From an uncultured Caryophanales bacterium (GTDB lineage: Bacteria; Bacillota_I; Bacilli_A; RF39; UBA660), in assembly GCA_946628045.1 (NCBI GenBank), contig CAMOVZ010000002.1:62001-126000 (forward strand): DNA of 64,000 bases. The letters are read 5' to 3'. The translations under genes were made by a program, and so were the position numbers. Of this stretch, positions 35,508 through 43,222 are shown piece by piece (position 1 is the first letter of the stretch; each line of letters starts with the position of its first letter). Under the pieces are notes generated by a model. It was not told the origin of the DNA. It made no database searches and worked only from the letters and a program-made list of their open reading frames with translations.

Positions 35508-37850
35508 TTAATCATCCATGATAATTATCATATCTGATAGAGTTCCTTTGAAGAATCTACCTGGTTGATTATTACTTCCAAAGTATCCACCGAATGCTAC
35601 ATTTGTTGCAAATGTTTGATTTAATTTCCAACTACTTTGATTAATTATTGTATAAACTTCACTTTCATATCCTGAATATGAATATTGCATTGTAATTACT
35701 CCATTATGTCTCTTATAAACAAAGTCTATTGGAGCATTTGCAACATCAACACCACTTGAAGGAATATTAGTACTTCCATTACCACCCCATCTAGCAGTAG
35801 GATACAATTTAGTAATATTATTATTATTGAAACGAACATTAAATCCAGGATACTTATTATTAGATTCATCTTTAGCATTAAACATTGTTGGTTGTGTTGG
35901 TGAAACAGTAAATAAATCACTAGCAACAGAATTAAATGTAAATCTAATTTCAAAATCTTTATTAATATTAGTTGAACTAAATATATTAACACCTGTATCA
36001 ATAAATGTATTAACAGTTCCATCAAATACTGCAGTTCCTGGATGAGTATATTTAATCTTCCACCAATCAGCATATAATGTAACAATATCTCCATCTGTAG
36101 TACTTAAGTTTCTTACAGATTCTAAATCATCATAATGAGTTCCTGTTCCATCAGGACTTGTATTCCATCCTTTAAATGCATAATTAGTTCTAGTAAACTC
36201 ATTTTCTAATAATGGTTTACTATTGCCATCTACTATGAATCTTTGATCAGCCATAGTACCAGTTCCACCATTAGCATCAAAATGAACATAATATGATGTA
36301 GGTGCTATCCACTGTGCATATAATGTAATAACATCTCCAGTATTACCTAAATCAGATGTAATACTATAACTATTTGGATAACTAGTTCCTGTTCCATCAG
36401 GGCTAGTATTCCATCCTCCAAATGAATGGTCTTCATACATAAATGCATTTGGTTTAATAGTAGTATTCTCACCTATTTTAATAATTTGATCAATCATCAT
36501 ACCAGTTCCACCATTAGCATCAAAATGAAGTGTATATAAATCTGGATCAATCATTTCAACGCTCATATCAGATACCTCTCCTTTAAAGAAACGATATCTA
36601 TTACCTTGCGGATCTATACCTGCACAAAATGATGCAGGATTATCAAAATATGTATTAAAATTACTAAAGTTGTTTATTTGAACATCATTACCACCATTAT
36701 AACTATAGTAAACTATTCCGTCTATCTTTTTTATAACAACACTTTGACCAGTAACATATCCAGTATTATTATTTTTAACTTTTCTACCAGTAGTATTAAT
36801 ATTCATTGTATATACTCCTTTATTATTAGTAAAGAATTGAACACCTGGGAATGGTTCACCTGCTTCACTCATATCTACGAATATACTACCTCTATCTACA
36901 CCAGTACCTGGAGTATATCCATTATTAGTATCTACTGTAAATTTAACAATAAAGTCTTTATCCGCATTTAATGCATCAAACATTTTTATACCAGTATCTA
37001 AGTAATTAGTCCCATCACAAACTAGTGTTCCAGGATTAGAAAAATATACTTTATTCCACTTAGCATATATATTAGTATCAGCTTGTGGAACGTAAGTTTC
37101 ATTTACTTGAGTTACGAAGTTAGGCTCTAAAAACCATCCTTCAAACTTATAATAATAAGTACATCCTCTAGTTTCATAGTCCCCTGTGCTACTAGAGCAA
37201 TCATTATATTCTACCGTAGGAAAAGAACCTAAACTTTGATTTTGTACAACAGAATCAGTTATTATAGAATCTCCATTATTAGGATAATAGAAAATATTAT
37301 ATCCTTGACCATATATAGGTTCTATTGTTACATCATTAGTCAAAGTAAATGTATAATCAGGATTAGTTTCATTATTAGACCATTTAACAAAAGAATTTCC
37401 ACCCGAATCAGTAGGATCTGCTACTAAATGTATCTCCTGACCATAATAATATGTTCCTGAAGGAGTACTAGTTGTTACATAACCACTATTATTAATAGTT
37501 AAAGTATATTGATTTCTTGTATACCTATATGTAATAACTGTATTAGCAAAAGTATCAAGTGTAACTGTTTGAGTAGCAGGAGCAGTAAATCCTTGTAAAT
37601 TTAATGTTTGAGGAATTACTATAGATCCAATAGGAACATCTGAATAAGTAGTTCTACTATGTTCAGTATATGTAGTTCCGTTTAAATCCATTATTTCATG
37701 TACTACAGTATAACTTGTATTCTGTAAAATAGTTAATGTATTAACATTAGGATTAGTTATTTTTATAAAAATACCATAAATTCCTTTAATAAAAAAAAGT
37801 GATGAAATAATCACAATTAATAAAACAGAATAACGTTTCATTTTTCTCAT
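35508..37850 (-). CDS. Large secreted adhesin with Flg_new repeats and duplicated LamG-like modules
   Basis: A 780-aa protein with an N-terminal signal/anchor (YSVLLIVIISSLFFIKGIYGIF). An MucBP-like start leads to Listeria-Bacteroides (Flg_new) repeats: GWFLEPNF..YAKW, YTLHFDANGGTG..LYAQW and YYVHFDANGGTG..LYADW. A ~175-residue beta-rich module occurs twice (GTLVCDGTNYLDTGIKMF..., GTAVFDGTVNTFIDTGVNIF...), each ending RFFKG-x-(V/L)SDM, reminiscent of LamG/concanavalin folds. There is no LPxTG-type tail. It is the last gene of the SipW operon; the AAGGTGATG site supports the start. Confidence 0.85.
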   Translation of the reverse strand: MRKMKRYSVLLIVIISSLFFIKGIYGIFIKITNPNVNTLTILQNTSYTVVHEIMDLNGTTYTEHSRTTYSDVPIGSIVIPQTLNLQGFTAPATQTVTLDTFANTVITYRYTRNQYTLTINNSGYVTTSTPSGTYYYGQEIHLVADPTDSGGNSFVKWSNNETNPDYTFTLTNDVTIEPIYGQGYNIFYYPNNGDSIITDSVVQNQSLGSFPTVEYNDCSSSTGDYETRGCTYYYKFEGWFLEPNFVTQVNETYVPQADTNIYAKWNKVYFSNPGTLVCDGTNYLDTGIKMFDALNADKDFIVKFTVDTNNGYTPGTGVDRGSIFVDMSEAGEPFPGVQFFTNNKGVYTMNINTTGRKVKNNNTGYVTGQSVVIKKIDGIVYYSYNGGNDVQINNFSNFNTYFDNPASFCAGIDPQGNRYRFFKGEVSDMSVEMIDPDLYTLHFDANGGTGMMIDQIIKIGENTTIKPNAFMYEDHSFGGWNTSPDGTGTSYPNSYSITSDLGNTGDVITLYAQWIAPTSYYVHFDANGGTGTMADQRFIVDGNSKPLLENEFTRTNYAFKGWNTSPDGTGTHYDDLESVRNLSTTDGDIVTLYADWWKIKYTHPGTAVFDGTVNTFIDTGVNIFSSTNINKDFEIRFTFNSVASDLFTVSPTQPTMFNAKDESNNKYPGFNVRFNNNNITKLYPTARWGGNGSTNIPSSGVDVANAPIDFVYKRHNGVITMQYSYSGYESEVYTIINQSSWKLNQTFATNVAFGGYFGSNNQPGRFFKGTLSDMIIIMDD

Positions 37851-37869
37851 ATTTCATCACCTTTCTTTT

Positions 37870-38349
37870 TTAACTTTTTACTTTCTTATTGTCATCACCA
37901 AATAGGAATCCAGAAACTAACAGTAATAGAATAATAACAGCTGCTATTATTCTTCCTGTAGTAGTCTGAAATGCTTTTATAACATATCCTACTTTAGGAA
38001 TCCAAAATAAATTCTTACCAACGAAATTTCCTTTCGTTACTATATTATTATCTGCGTCTTTATTATTATCTCCCTTAGTTACTATTCCAGAATCATTTAT
38101 TTCAATAGCTCTATGTGTAACTAAAGTACCATCTTTCATTTTAAACGCAATAACATCTTTTTCTTTTATATCTTCAAATTTTGCATGTTTATTAATAAAA
38201 CATACACTTCCTGTTTCTATAGATGGTTCCATAGATCCAGATAATACTACATATGGAACAATTCCAAGTATATATAGTATTAAAAACAAACCTCCAACAC
38301 ATATAATAATAGTTGTTAAAATATTAATTATTTTCTTAACTATCTTCAT
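37870..38349 (-). CDS. sipW: SipW-type signal peptidase I
   Basis: A 159-aa (ATG 38349) signal peptidase of the ER/archaeal S26B type: N-terminal helix, catalytic Ser in LSGSMEPSI, His (not Lys) in LVTHRAIEI, KGDNNKDAD, and a C-terminal helix followed by a basic tail. In Bacillus SipW cleaves TasA and TapA. Here it directly follows the TasA-like gene, whose product is the obvious substrate. No strong ribosome site is seen, suggesting coupling to the upstream stop. Confidence 0.93.
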   Translation of the reverse strand: MKIVKKIINILTTIIICVGGLFLILYILGIVPYVVLSGSMEPSIETGSVCFINKHAKFEDIKEKDVIAFKMKDGTLVTHRAIEINDSGIVTKGDNNKDADNNIVTKGNFVGKNLFWIPKVGYVIKAFQTTTGRIIAAVIILLLLVSGFLFGDDNKKVKS

Positions 38350-38357
38350 AAGCAATA

Positions 38358-38999
38358 TTAGAAGTTAGACCAAACGTCAGCTGGAGTAGTACTTTGTAAT
38401 CCTTCAGTTTGGATACCATAACCAGTTACTACTACATTTTTATTTCCGCTTAATCCTTCATTACCAGTTAAAGTACTACGTAATGTAATTGAACTAAATA
38501 CTGGATTTGTAGTTGAAGTTGGAGTTGAAGCATCTGCTGCTTCTGCTAAAGCAGTTAATGTTCCATTTGAACCATAGTAATAAACATGAGTAGCAGTTCC
38601 ACCACTAGTACATGCTACTGCTGCAGTAGATAATTCTGTCCATCCTGCATTAACTGTATATGTAAATATTTCTTCTGGAGTTGCTGGTGAAGTTACAGTT
38701 GTACAAGGAACTTCTACTTTAGCAAATACGTATGCTGGATTCGTAGTAGAAATATTATTAACTAATGGATCCTTTGTAACACTTTCTCCAGGCATCATAT
38801 CTTCTGCTGCATCTGGAATACCATCAGAATCAGTATCTGTTAATGCATCCCATCCTGTTTCTGTTAAAGTAATATCTACACTACCAATTGTAAATGTATT
38901 TGTTTTTGTATCTGTATCAGTGAAATATGCAATTGCTCCACCTACTACAAACATTAATAATAATATTACAGCTGCTAAAACTGTTTTTTTCTTTTTCAT
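38358..38999 (-). CDS. tasA: TasA/CalY-like fibre protein with SipW-type signal peptide
   Basis: A 213-aa protein whose N-terminus (TVLAAVILLLMFVVGGAIAYFTDTD, then TKTNTFTIG) is the SipW-dependent signal of TasA/camelysin proteins. The mature part has TETGWD, PGESVTKDPLVNN and PAYVFAKVEVP typical of the family, and two cysteines. TasA forms biofilm matrix fibres. A good GGAGA site precedes it. The mature region uses more Ala, Thr and Gly codons than its neighbours. Confidence 0.93.
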   Translation of the reverse strand: MKKKKTVLAAVILLLMFVVGGAIAYFTDTDTKTNTFTIGSVDITLTETGWDALTDTDSDGIPDAAEDMMPGESVTKDPLVNNISTTNPAYVFAKVEVPCTTVTSPATPEEIFTYTVNAGWTELSTAAVACTSGGTATHVYYYGSNGTLTALAEAADASTPTSTTNPVFSSITLRSTLTGNEGLSGNKNVVVTGYGIQTEGLQSTTPADVWSNF

Positions 39000-39021
39000 A
39001 ATTAAATCTCCTTTTATTAAT

Positions 39022-40140
39022 CTATTCTTTATTTTCTTTCTTCCACATAATCATATCTATTATTAATCCTATAGTGGAAAGTATGAATACTATTATATAT
39101 ACGTTAATACCAAAATCTCCTGTTTTTGGATTAACACTATCTGAACCATCAGATAAATTCTTATATGAAAATTTCCATTTAATTTTAGTAAATAACTTAC
39201 TATACTCATTTTCTGCATCTTTTGGTAAAGAAATTTCTATTTTAAATATATCTCCTTCACCTTTTTTGTATACTCCTAAAGTATACTTATTCTTATTTGC
39301 CAAATCACTATTTATAAACTCTTCACCATTTCGTTTTATAGATAATTTTATTTTTTGAAGTAATGCTATTTCTTCATTAGTTAAATTATCATAATCAATG
39401 GATAAGTAATATTCATTTTCTGTATTACTTTTATTTAAAAGAGTTATATCTTCAGAAAAACTATCTCCTGAAAGCATATTTCCAAGTTTATTAAAGAAGT
39501 CACTATCCAATGTTATATGATTATTAGTATTATCTTCATATATTACTGAAGATTCACCTTCATAATCTATATCATAAGATCTATTAATACTTTCTCTAAT
39601 ATTTACTTCATCCCAGTTACCATCAAAGTTTTTAGATTGAACTGCTTCAACTAAAATATGTACTACTACTTTTTTACCATTATAAGCAGATGATAAATTA
39701 GGAATAGTCACTTTATTAAATAAATTAATGTAACTGTCTCTAGTAAAAATAGAATCATAATAGTAATAATTATCTTTCTTAGTCCAAGAAGAATAATTAC
39801 CCTCTATATAATCCATTTCTGGAAATGTTTCTCCATTAATAGTATATTCTATCTTTGCTCTTAAATAGCAATCTATACCAAGATTATTAACTCTAGGAAT
39901 TAATACAATTTCATCACCAGGCATCACATAAGATCCGTCTTCATCAAATGGTTGAGTATTACCATTATATTCTTCAATTTTTATATCAACTGCACCAGTT
40001 GATATTCCGCTTTCTGTAGTAATTATTTCTTTATTAAGAGCATAAATACCAGATATAAGCATTACAATAAATAGAAGTATTCCTAGAAAAAATAATCTTT
40101 TTTTTCTAGCACAATATAATGTCACCTCCATATATCTCAT
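39022..40140 (-). CDS. TasA-related surface protein with NPKTG sorting signal
   Basis: A 372-aa protein with a signal/anchor (LFFLGILLFIVMLISGIYALN), then a TasA-like start (STGAVDIKIEEYNG, PGDEIVLIPRVNNLGIDCYLRAKI). A long middle domain precedes a C-terminal cell-wall sorting signal: NPKTGD, a hydrophobic helix (INVYIIVFILSTIGLIIDMI), then MWKKENKE. It may anchor TasA-like fibres to the wall, as TapA does in Bacillus (inference). The start is ambiguous: GGAGGTGA overlaps the second in-frame ATG (40131), while ATG 40140 has only a distant AGTAGGG. First gene of the operon. Confidence 0.85.
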   Translation of the reverse strand: MRYMEVTLYCARKKRLFFLGILLFIVMLISGIYALNKEIITTESGISTGAVDIKIEEYNGNTQPFDEDGSYVMPGDEIVLIPRVNNLGIDCYLRAKIEYTINGETFPEMDYIEGNYSSWTKKDNYYYYDSIFTRDSYINLFNKVTIPNLSSAYNGKKVVVHILVEAVQSKNFDGNWDEVNIRESINRSYDIDYEGESSVIYEDNTNNHITLDSDFFNKLGNMLSGDSFSEDITLLNKSNTENEYYLSIDYDNLTNEEIALLQKIKLSIKRNGEEFINSDLANKNKYTLGVYKKGEGDIFKIEISLPKDAENEYSKLFTKIKWKFSYKNLSDGSDSVNPKTGDFGINVYIIVFILSTIGLIIDMIMWKKENKE

Positions 40141-40168
40141 ATATCAATAGTACCCTACTATCTTAATT

Positions 40169-40197
40169 ATTGTATCATGTATTGACTATTTTTTCAA
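40169..40197 (-). promoter_or_regulatory. SigA promoter of the TasA/SipW operon
   Basis: Minus strand TTGAAA (40197-40192), 17-base spacer, TACAAT (40174-40169), about 30 bases before the first gene. Confidence 0.8.
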
Positions 40198-40410
40198 TTA
40201 TATTTTATAAAAAAAACGGAGACATAAGGCTCCTTCAAGGGGCGCACATTAGATCCTCCACTGTATTTTTTAATTTTCCATATTTTCTTATAAAACAAGG
40301 AATTTTTCCATATATCAAAAAATAGCTTTCCATTACTTTTTATCTCTTTGGGTAGGTAGCTGGGTAGGTAAATATTTCAATATTTTCTTAAAATCCTTAT
40401 AAAATAAAGC

Positions 40411-40450
40411 ATAAAAAAAGTGACCTAGTCTCACGACTAGGTCCAGGGGG
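40411..40450 (-). repeat. 40-bp direct repeat, copy 2 (terminator of small RNA 1)
   Basis: Identical to 35338-35377. Stem GACCTAGTC (40422-40430) with GACTAGGTC (40435-40443). Read on the minus strand it is CCCCCTGG, hairpin, U7. Confidence 0.92.
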
Positions 40451-40514
40451 TTCGGTTGAATATACTCTAACACTTAGACAGTTAGAGAATATCAGGCGTG
40501 ATATGTACCACGCA
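40412..40514 (-). ncRNA. Predicted small RNA 1 (about 100 nt, C-rich motif)
   Basis: Its own near-consensus promoter (TTGACT 40548-40543, 17 bases, TATTAT 40525-40520) starts transcription near 40513. The RNA would fold as a GCGTG/CACGC hairpin (40513-40496), a CTCTAAC/GTTAGAG hairpin (40487-40465), a single-stranded ACCCCCTG and the terminator hairpin with U7. No ORF with a ribosome site is present. Single-stranded C runs in small RNAs of Bacillota usually pair with Shine-Dalgarno sequences. Confidence 0.7.
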
Positions 40515-40519
40515 TCTTA

Positions 40520-40548
40520 ATAATATATGATAATTTATAAAAAGTCAA
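40520..40548 (-). promoter_or_regulatory. Promoter of small RNA 1
   Basis: TTGACT (40548-40543), 17-base spacer, TATTAT (40525-40520) on the minus strand, with no coding sequence between it and the terminator. Confidence 0.8.
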
Positions 40549-40568
40549 TTGCTTTATCAAAATTAATT

Positions 40569-42566
40569 TTAATTTACAGTAGTAATAGAATCTATTAAAA
40601 CTTTCTTTAAAGGATCATTATCTGTATCTTTATTTTCTAAGTATTCTTTAGAATCTTTTTTAGCTTGAAGAAGTATTTTATAATCATTTCTAATAGAAGC
40701 AATCTTAAAAGACATATCACCACTTTGTTTAGTACCAAATAAATCTCCATGACCTCTCAATTTAAAATCCTCTTCAGAAATAACGAACCCATCATCTTCT
40801 CTTTCCATGATTTTAAGTCTTTCAGTATCACTATCACTTATTAATATACAGTGACTCTTACTAGTACCTCTACCTACACGTCCTCTTAACTGATGAAGTG
40901 TAGAAAGACCAAATCTATCTGCATCAAATATTACCATAGTAGTTGCATTAGGAACATCTACTCCTACTTCTACTACTGTAGTAGATATAAGTATTTGTAC
41001 TTCATTATTTTTAAATTGTTCCATAATAATATCTTTAGCACCACTTGCCATTTTACCATGAACTATATCTATTTTATATTTATCTTTAAATGCAAGTTTC
41101 ATTTTATCTCTTAACTCATTAACTGTAGTTAAATCACTATTTTCACTTTCTTCAATTAATGGTGCTATTACATATATTTGATGTTTATTTTTCAACTCTT
41201 CATACATCATTTCTAATACTTCAGTTATTTCACTAGTTTTTTTAACAACCGTATCTATCTTTTGTCTACCAACTGGTTTTTCTTTAATAGTAGATACATC
41301 CATATCACCAAATATAGTTAAAGCATAAGTTCTTGGTATTGGAGTAGCACTCATATATAAAACATCAGGTTTAACTCCTTTATTTTGTAAATTAGCTCTT
41401 TGATGGACTCCAAAACGATGTTGTTCATCTGTAATAACTAGACCTAAATTATTATATTCTACTTCATCTTGAATTAATGCATGTGTTCCAATAACCATAT
41501 TAATAGAACCATCTTTTAATCCTTTATATATTTCATTTTTTTCTTTTTTAGGAGTACTTCCAGTAAGTAAAGCAACTTTAACTTTAGTACCCTTTAAGAA
41601 AGAAATTAAATTATTATAGTGTTGTGTTGCAAGTATTTCAGTAGGAGCCATCAAAGCACTTTGATACCCACATAGAAAGTTTGCATACATTCCTATAAAA
41701 GAAACTATAGTCTTACCACTACCAACATCACCTTGTAATAATCTATTCATTCTAGTAGGACTTTCTAAATCATTTAATATTTCATCAATAGCTAATAATT
41801 GATCATTAGTAAGTTTAAATGGAATCTTCTCAATAAACTTATTTAACTTATCTCTATCAATTACTCTAACAAGTCCATTTTTTTCTTTTTTGTTTTGTTG
41901 TTTTAAATAGTTTATTTTAAACATAAATTCAAATAACTCTTCGTATTTTAATCTAATAGTAACTTCTTTTAATTTTTCACTAGTACTTGGATTATGTATT
42001 ATATTTAAAGCAGTCTTCTTATTAACAAAATTATACTTTTCTTGGATATATTGAGGAATATAATCCCTAATCTCTTTTCCATACATAAGAAGTGCCATAT
42101 TAATATATGTAGACATATTCTTATTAGTTAATCCACTAGTACAATGATATACTGGTTCTATTTTAACTTTATTAGATAATTGATCTAATTTGATATCACT
42201 AGCTGTAATAACATTCTTACCTTTATCAAGTTTACCAATTACTATAACATCAGTTCCTACTAATAATTTACTCTTTAAGAAAGCTCTATTAAATATAGAT
42301 ACACCTACTACTCCACTCTGAGTAACAAGCCTAAAATTCATTTTATTTAATCCAGCTTTAAATCTCATTAAAATAGGCATACTTTCTATCTTACCATCTA
42401 TAATTATTTTCTCTCCATCATCTATATTAGATAATTCATCACGCTTTAATACATCATATCTAAAAGGATAATGAGTAACCAAATCTTCTATTGTATTTAT
42501 ATTTATTTTATTTAATAAAGAAAGGGATTTTGGACCTATACCTTTAACGTCTTTTAACTCTGCCAT
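40569..42566 (-). CDS. recG: ATP-dependent DNA helicase RecG
   Basis: A 665-aa protein of standard RecG length. It has an N-terminal wedge/OB domain (LVTHYPFRYDV, VIVIGKLDKGKN), Walker A MNRLLQGDVGSGKTIVSF, DEQH box ITDEQHRFGVHQR, TATPIPRTYAL-like SATPIPRTYAL and motif VI QLRGRVGRGTSKSHCIL. It remodels stalled forks and branched DNA. It is monocistronic and divergent from small RNA 2. Confidence 0.97.
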   Translation of the reverse strand: MAELKDVKGIGPKSLSLLNKININTIEDLVTHYPFRYDVLKRDELSNIDDGEKIIIDGKIESMPILMRFKAGLNKMNFRLVTQSGVVGVSIFNRAFLKSKLLVGTDVIVIGKLDKGKNVITASDIKLDQLSNKVKIEPVYHCTSGLTNKNMSTYINMALLMYGKEIRDYIPQYIQEKYNFVNKKTALNIIHNPSTSEKLKEVTIRLKYEELFEFMFKINYLKQQNKKEKNGLVRVIDRDKLNKFIEKIPFKLTNDQLLAIDEILNDLESPTRMNRLLQGDVGSGKTIVSFIGMYANFLCGYQSALMAPTEILATQHYNNLISFLKGTKVKVALLTGSTPKKEKNEIYKGLKDGSINMVIGTHALIQDEVEYNNLGLVITDEQHRFGVHQRANLQNKGVKPDVLYMSATPIPRTYALTIFGDMDVSTIKEKPVGRQKIDTVVKKTSEITEVLEMMYEELKNKHQIYVIAPLIEESENSDLTTVNELRDKMKLAFKDKYKIDIVHGKMASGAKDIIMEQFKNNEVQILISTTVVEVGVDVPNATTMVIFDADRFGLSTLHQLRGRVGRGTSKSHCILISDSDTERLKIMEREDDGFVISEEDFKLRGHGDLFGTKQSGDMSFKIASIRNDYKILLQAKKDSKEYLENKDTDNDPLKKVLIDSITTVN

Positions 42567-42687
42567 AATATCACTTCCTTTTCTTTCGTCTCCATGGCAT
42601 ATTATACCATATTTAATAAAAAATCAAAAGAAAAAAAGGCCTTTATTTCATCTTTTTTAAAAAAGTTAAAAAAATTTAATTTTTTTG

Positions 42688-42716
42688 TTGACAAATTAAT
42701 TCTTTTCGATTAGTAT
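42688..42716 (+). promoter_or_regulatory. Promoter of small RNA 2
   Basis: TTGACA (42688-42693), 17-base spacer, TAGTAT (42711-42716). A consensus -35 in a gene-free stretch. Confidence 0.82.
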
Positions 42717-42721
42717 AAGAA

Positions 42722-42860
42722 CTACCAATTCGGAATTAGGCGAATTGGTCGCTAGTATCACACTAGCCAACCCCTTTTTATTCTTTTTGGAAGCGGGCCT
42801 CAGGGGGTCCTGCTTCTTAGATAAAAAACAAAAGAGAACATGGCCGATGTTCTCTTTTTG
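42722..42860 (+). ncRNA. Predicted small RNA 2 (about 138 nt, G-rich loop)
   Basis: Four hairpins in a row: ACCAATTCG/CGAATTGGT (42724-42749), GCTAGT/ACTAGC (42751-42767), GAAGCGGG/CCTGCTTC (42790-42816) with a loop containing CAGGGGGT, and the terminator AGAGAACAT/ATGTTCTCT (42833-42855) with T5. A single-stranded CAACCCC (42768-42774) could pair with the loop GGGG as a pseudoknot. No convincing ORF. It does not match 6S, SRP, tmRNA or RNase P signatures that I know. Confidence 0.68.
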
Positions 42861-42865
42861 TGTCT

Positions 42866-42894
42866 AAAAAAAATAAGTAGAAAACTACTTATTT
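42866..42894 (-). terminator. Terminator of the 88-aa membrane protein gene
   Basis: Perfect stem AAATAAGTAG (42871-42880) with CTACTTATTT (42885-42894), loop AAAA, then U8 on the minus strand. Confidence 0.85.
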
Positions 42895-43151
42895 AATGAA
42901 GTTATTTTATCTAAACAAAACATAAAGAAATATCCAAAAAAGTAAGAAACAATTAATCCAATTATAAATAATAATAAATTAACTATTTGTAATTTTACTA
43001 AATAATATATACCTACTATTACAGCAAATACCATACCTATTCTAATAAACCACTTAGATATAATAGCAAGTATATCTATTATTGAAAACTCTCTTTCCTC
43101 TTTCTCATCTTCATAATCATCCATATCTTGATATCTAGCATTTATACTCAT
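42885..43151 (-). CDS. Small two-helix membrane protein of unknown function
   Basis: An 88-aa protein starting at ATG 43151 (GGGGGA upstream). The acidic N-terminus (YQDMDDYEDEKEEREFS) is followed by two helices (FIRIGMVFAVIVGIYYLV; IVNLLLFIIGLIVSYFFGYFFM). No family recognised. It follows the PFOR gene on the other side of a terminator. Confidence 0.65.
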   Translation of the reverse strand: MSINARYQDMDDYEDEKEEREFSIIDILAIISKWFIRIGMVFAVIVGIYYLVKLQIVNLLLFIIGLIVSYFFGYFFMFCLDKITSLNK

Positions 43152-43199
43152 AAAATATCCCCCGTTTTTTTCACATATTATAACATACATATAAAAAAA

Positions 43200-43222
43200 A
43201 GAAAAGTATTTTCTACTCTTCT
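43200..43222 (-). terminator. Terminator of the PFOR gene
   Basis: Stem AGAAAAGTA (43200-43208) with TACTCTTCT (43214-43222), one G-U pair, then a U run on the minus strand. Confidence 0.75.

Larger units (their letters stand above)
40141..40568. other. Non-coding gap between recG and the TasA operon
   Basis: 428 bp. It holds the small RNA at 40412-40514, the 40-bp repeat copy 2, the TasA promoter and a weak hairpin with a T8 run (GGAG 40218-40221 with CTCC 40230-40233). Between 40250 and 40390 there is a possible 32-codon ORF (minus strand, starting MESYFLIYGKIP) without a convincing ribosome site, and a direct repeat of CTACCTACCC. Confidence 0.6.
42567..42884. other. Non-coding gap between recG and the 88-aa membrane protein gene
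   Basis: 318 bp. It holds a plus-strand promoter at 42688-42716, the predicted small RNA 2 and back-to-back terminators. GC content in 42770-42820 is well above that of the surroundings. Confidence 0.7.

Noticed and set aside
40270..40365. Short minus-strand ORF MESYFLIYGKIP... (32 codons) upstream of the TasA operon
   Set aside because: No convincing ribosome site, no conserved feature, and it ends at a weak hairpin; kept only as a note in the gap entry.
40330..40415. Peptide ...KYLPTQLPTQRDKK next to the 40-bp repeat, looking like an integrase C-terminus
   Set aside because: Only about 25 codons, no integrase motifs, and oriented away from the putative attachment site; probably chance translation of the CTACCTACCC repeat.
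42722..42860. Possible 6S, SRP, tmRNA or RNase P RNA
   Set aside because: None of the signature loops I know for these RNAs is present, and the ends do not pair as in 6S.
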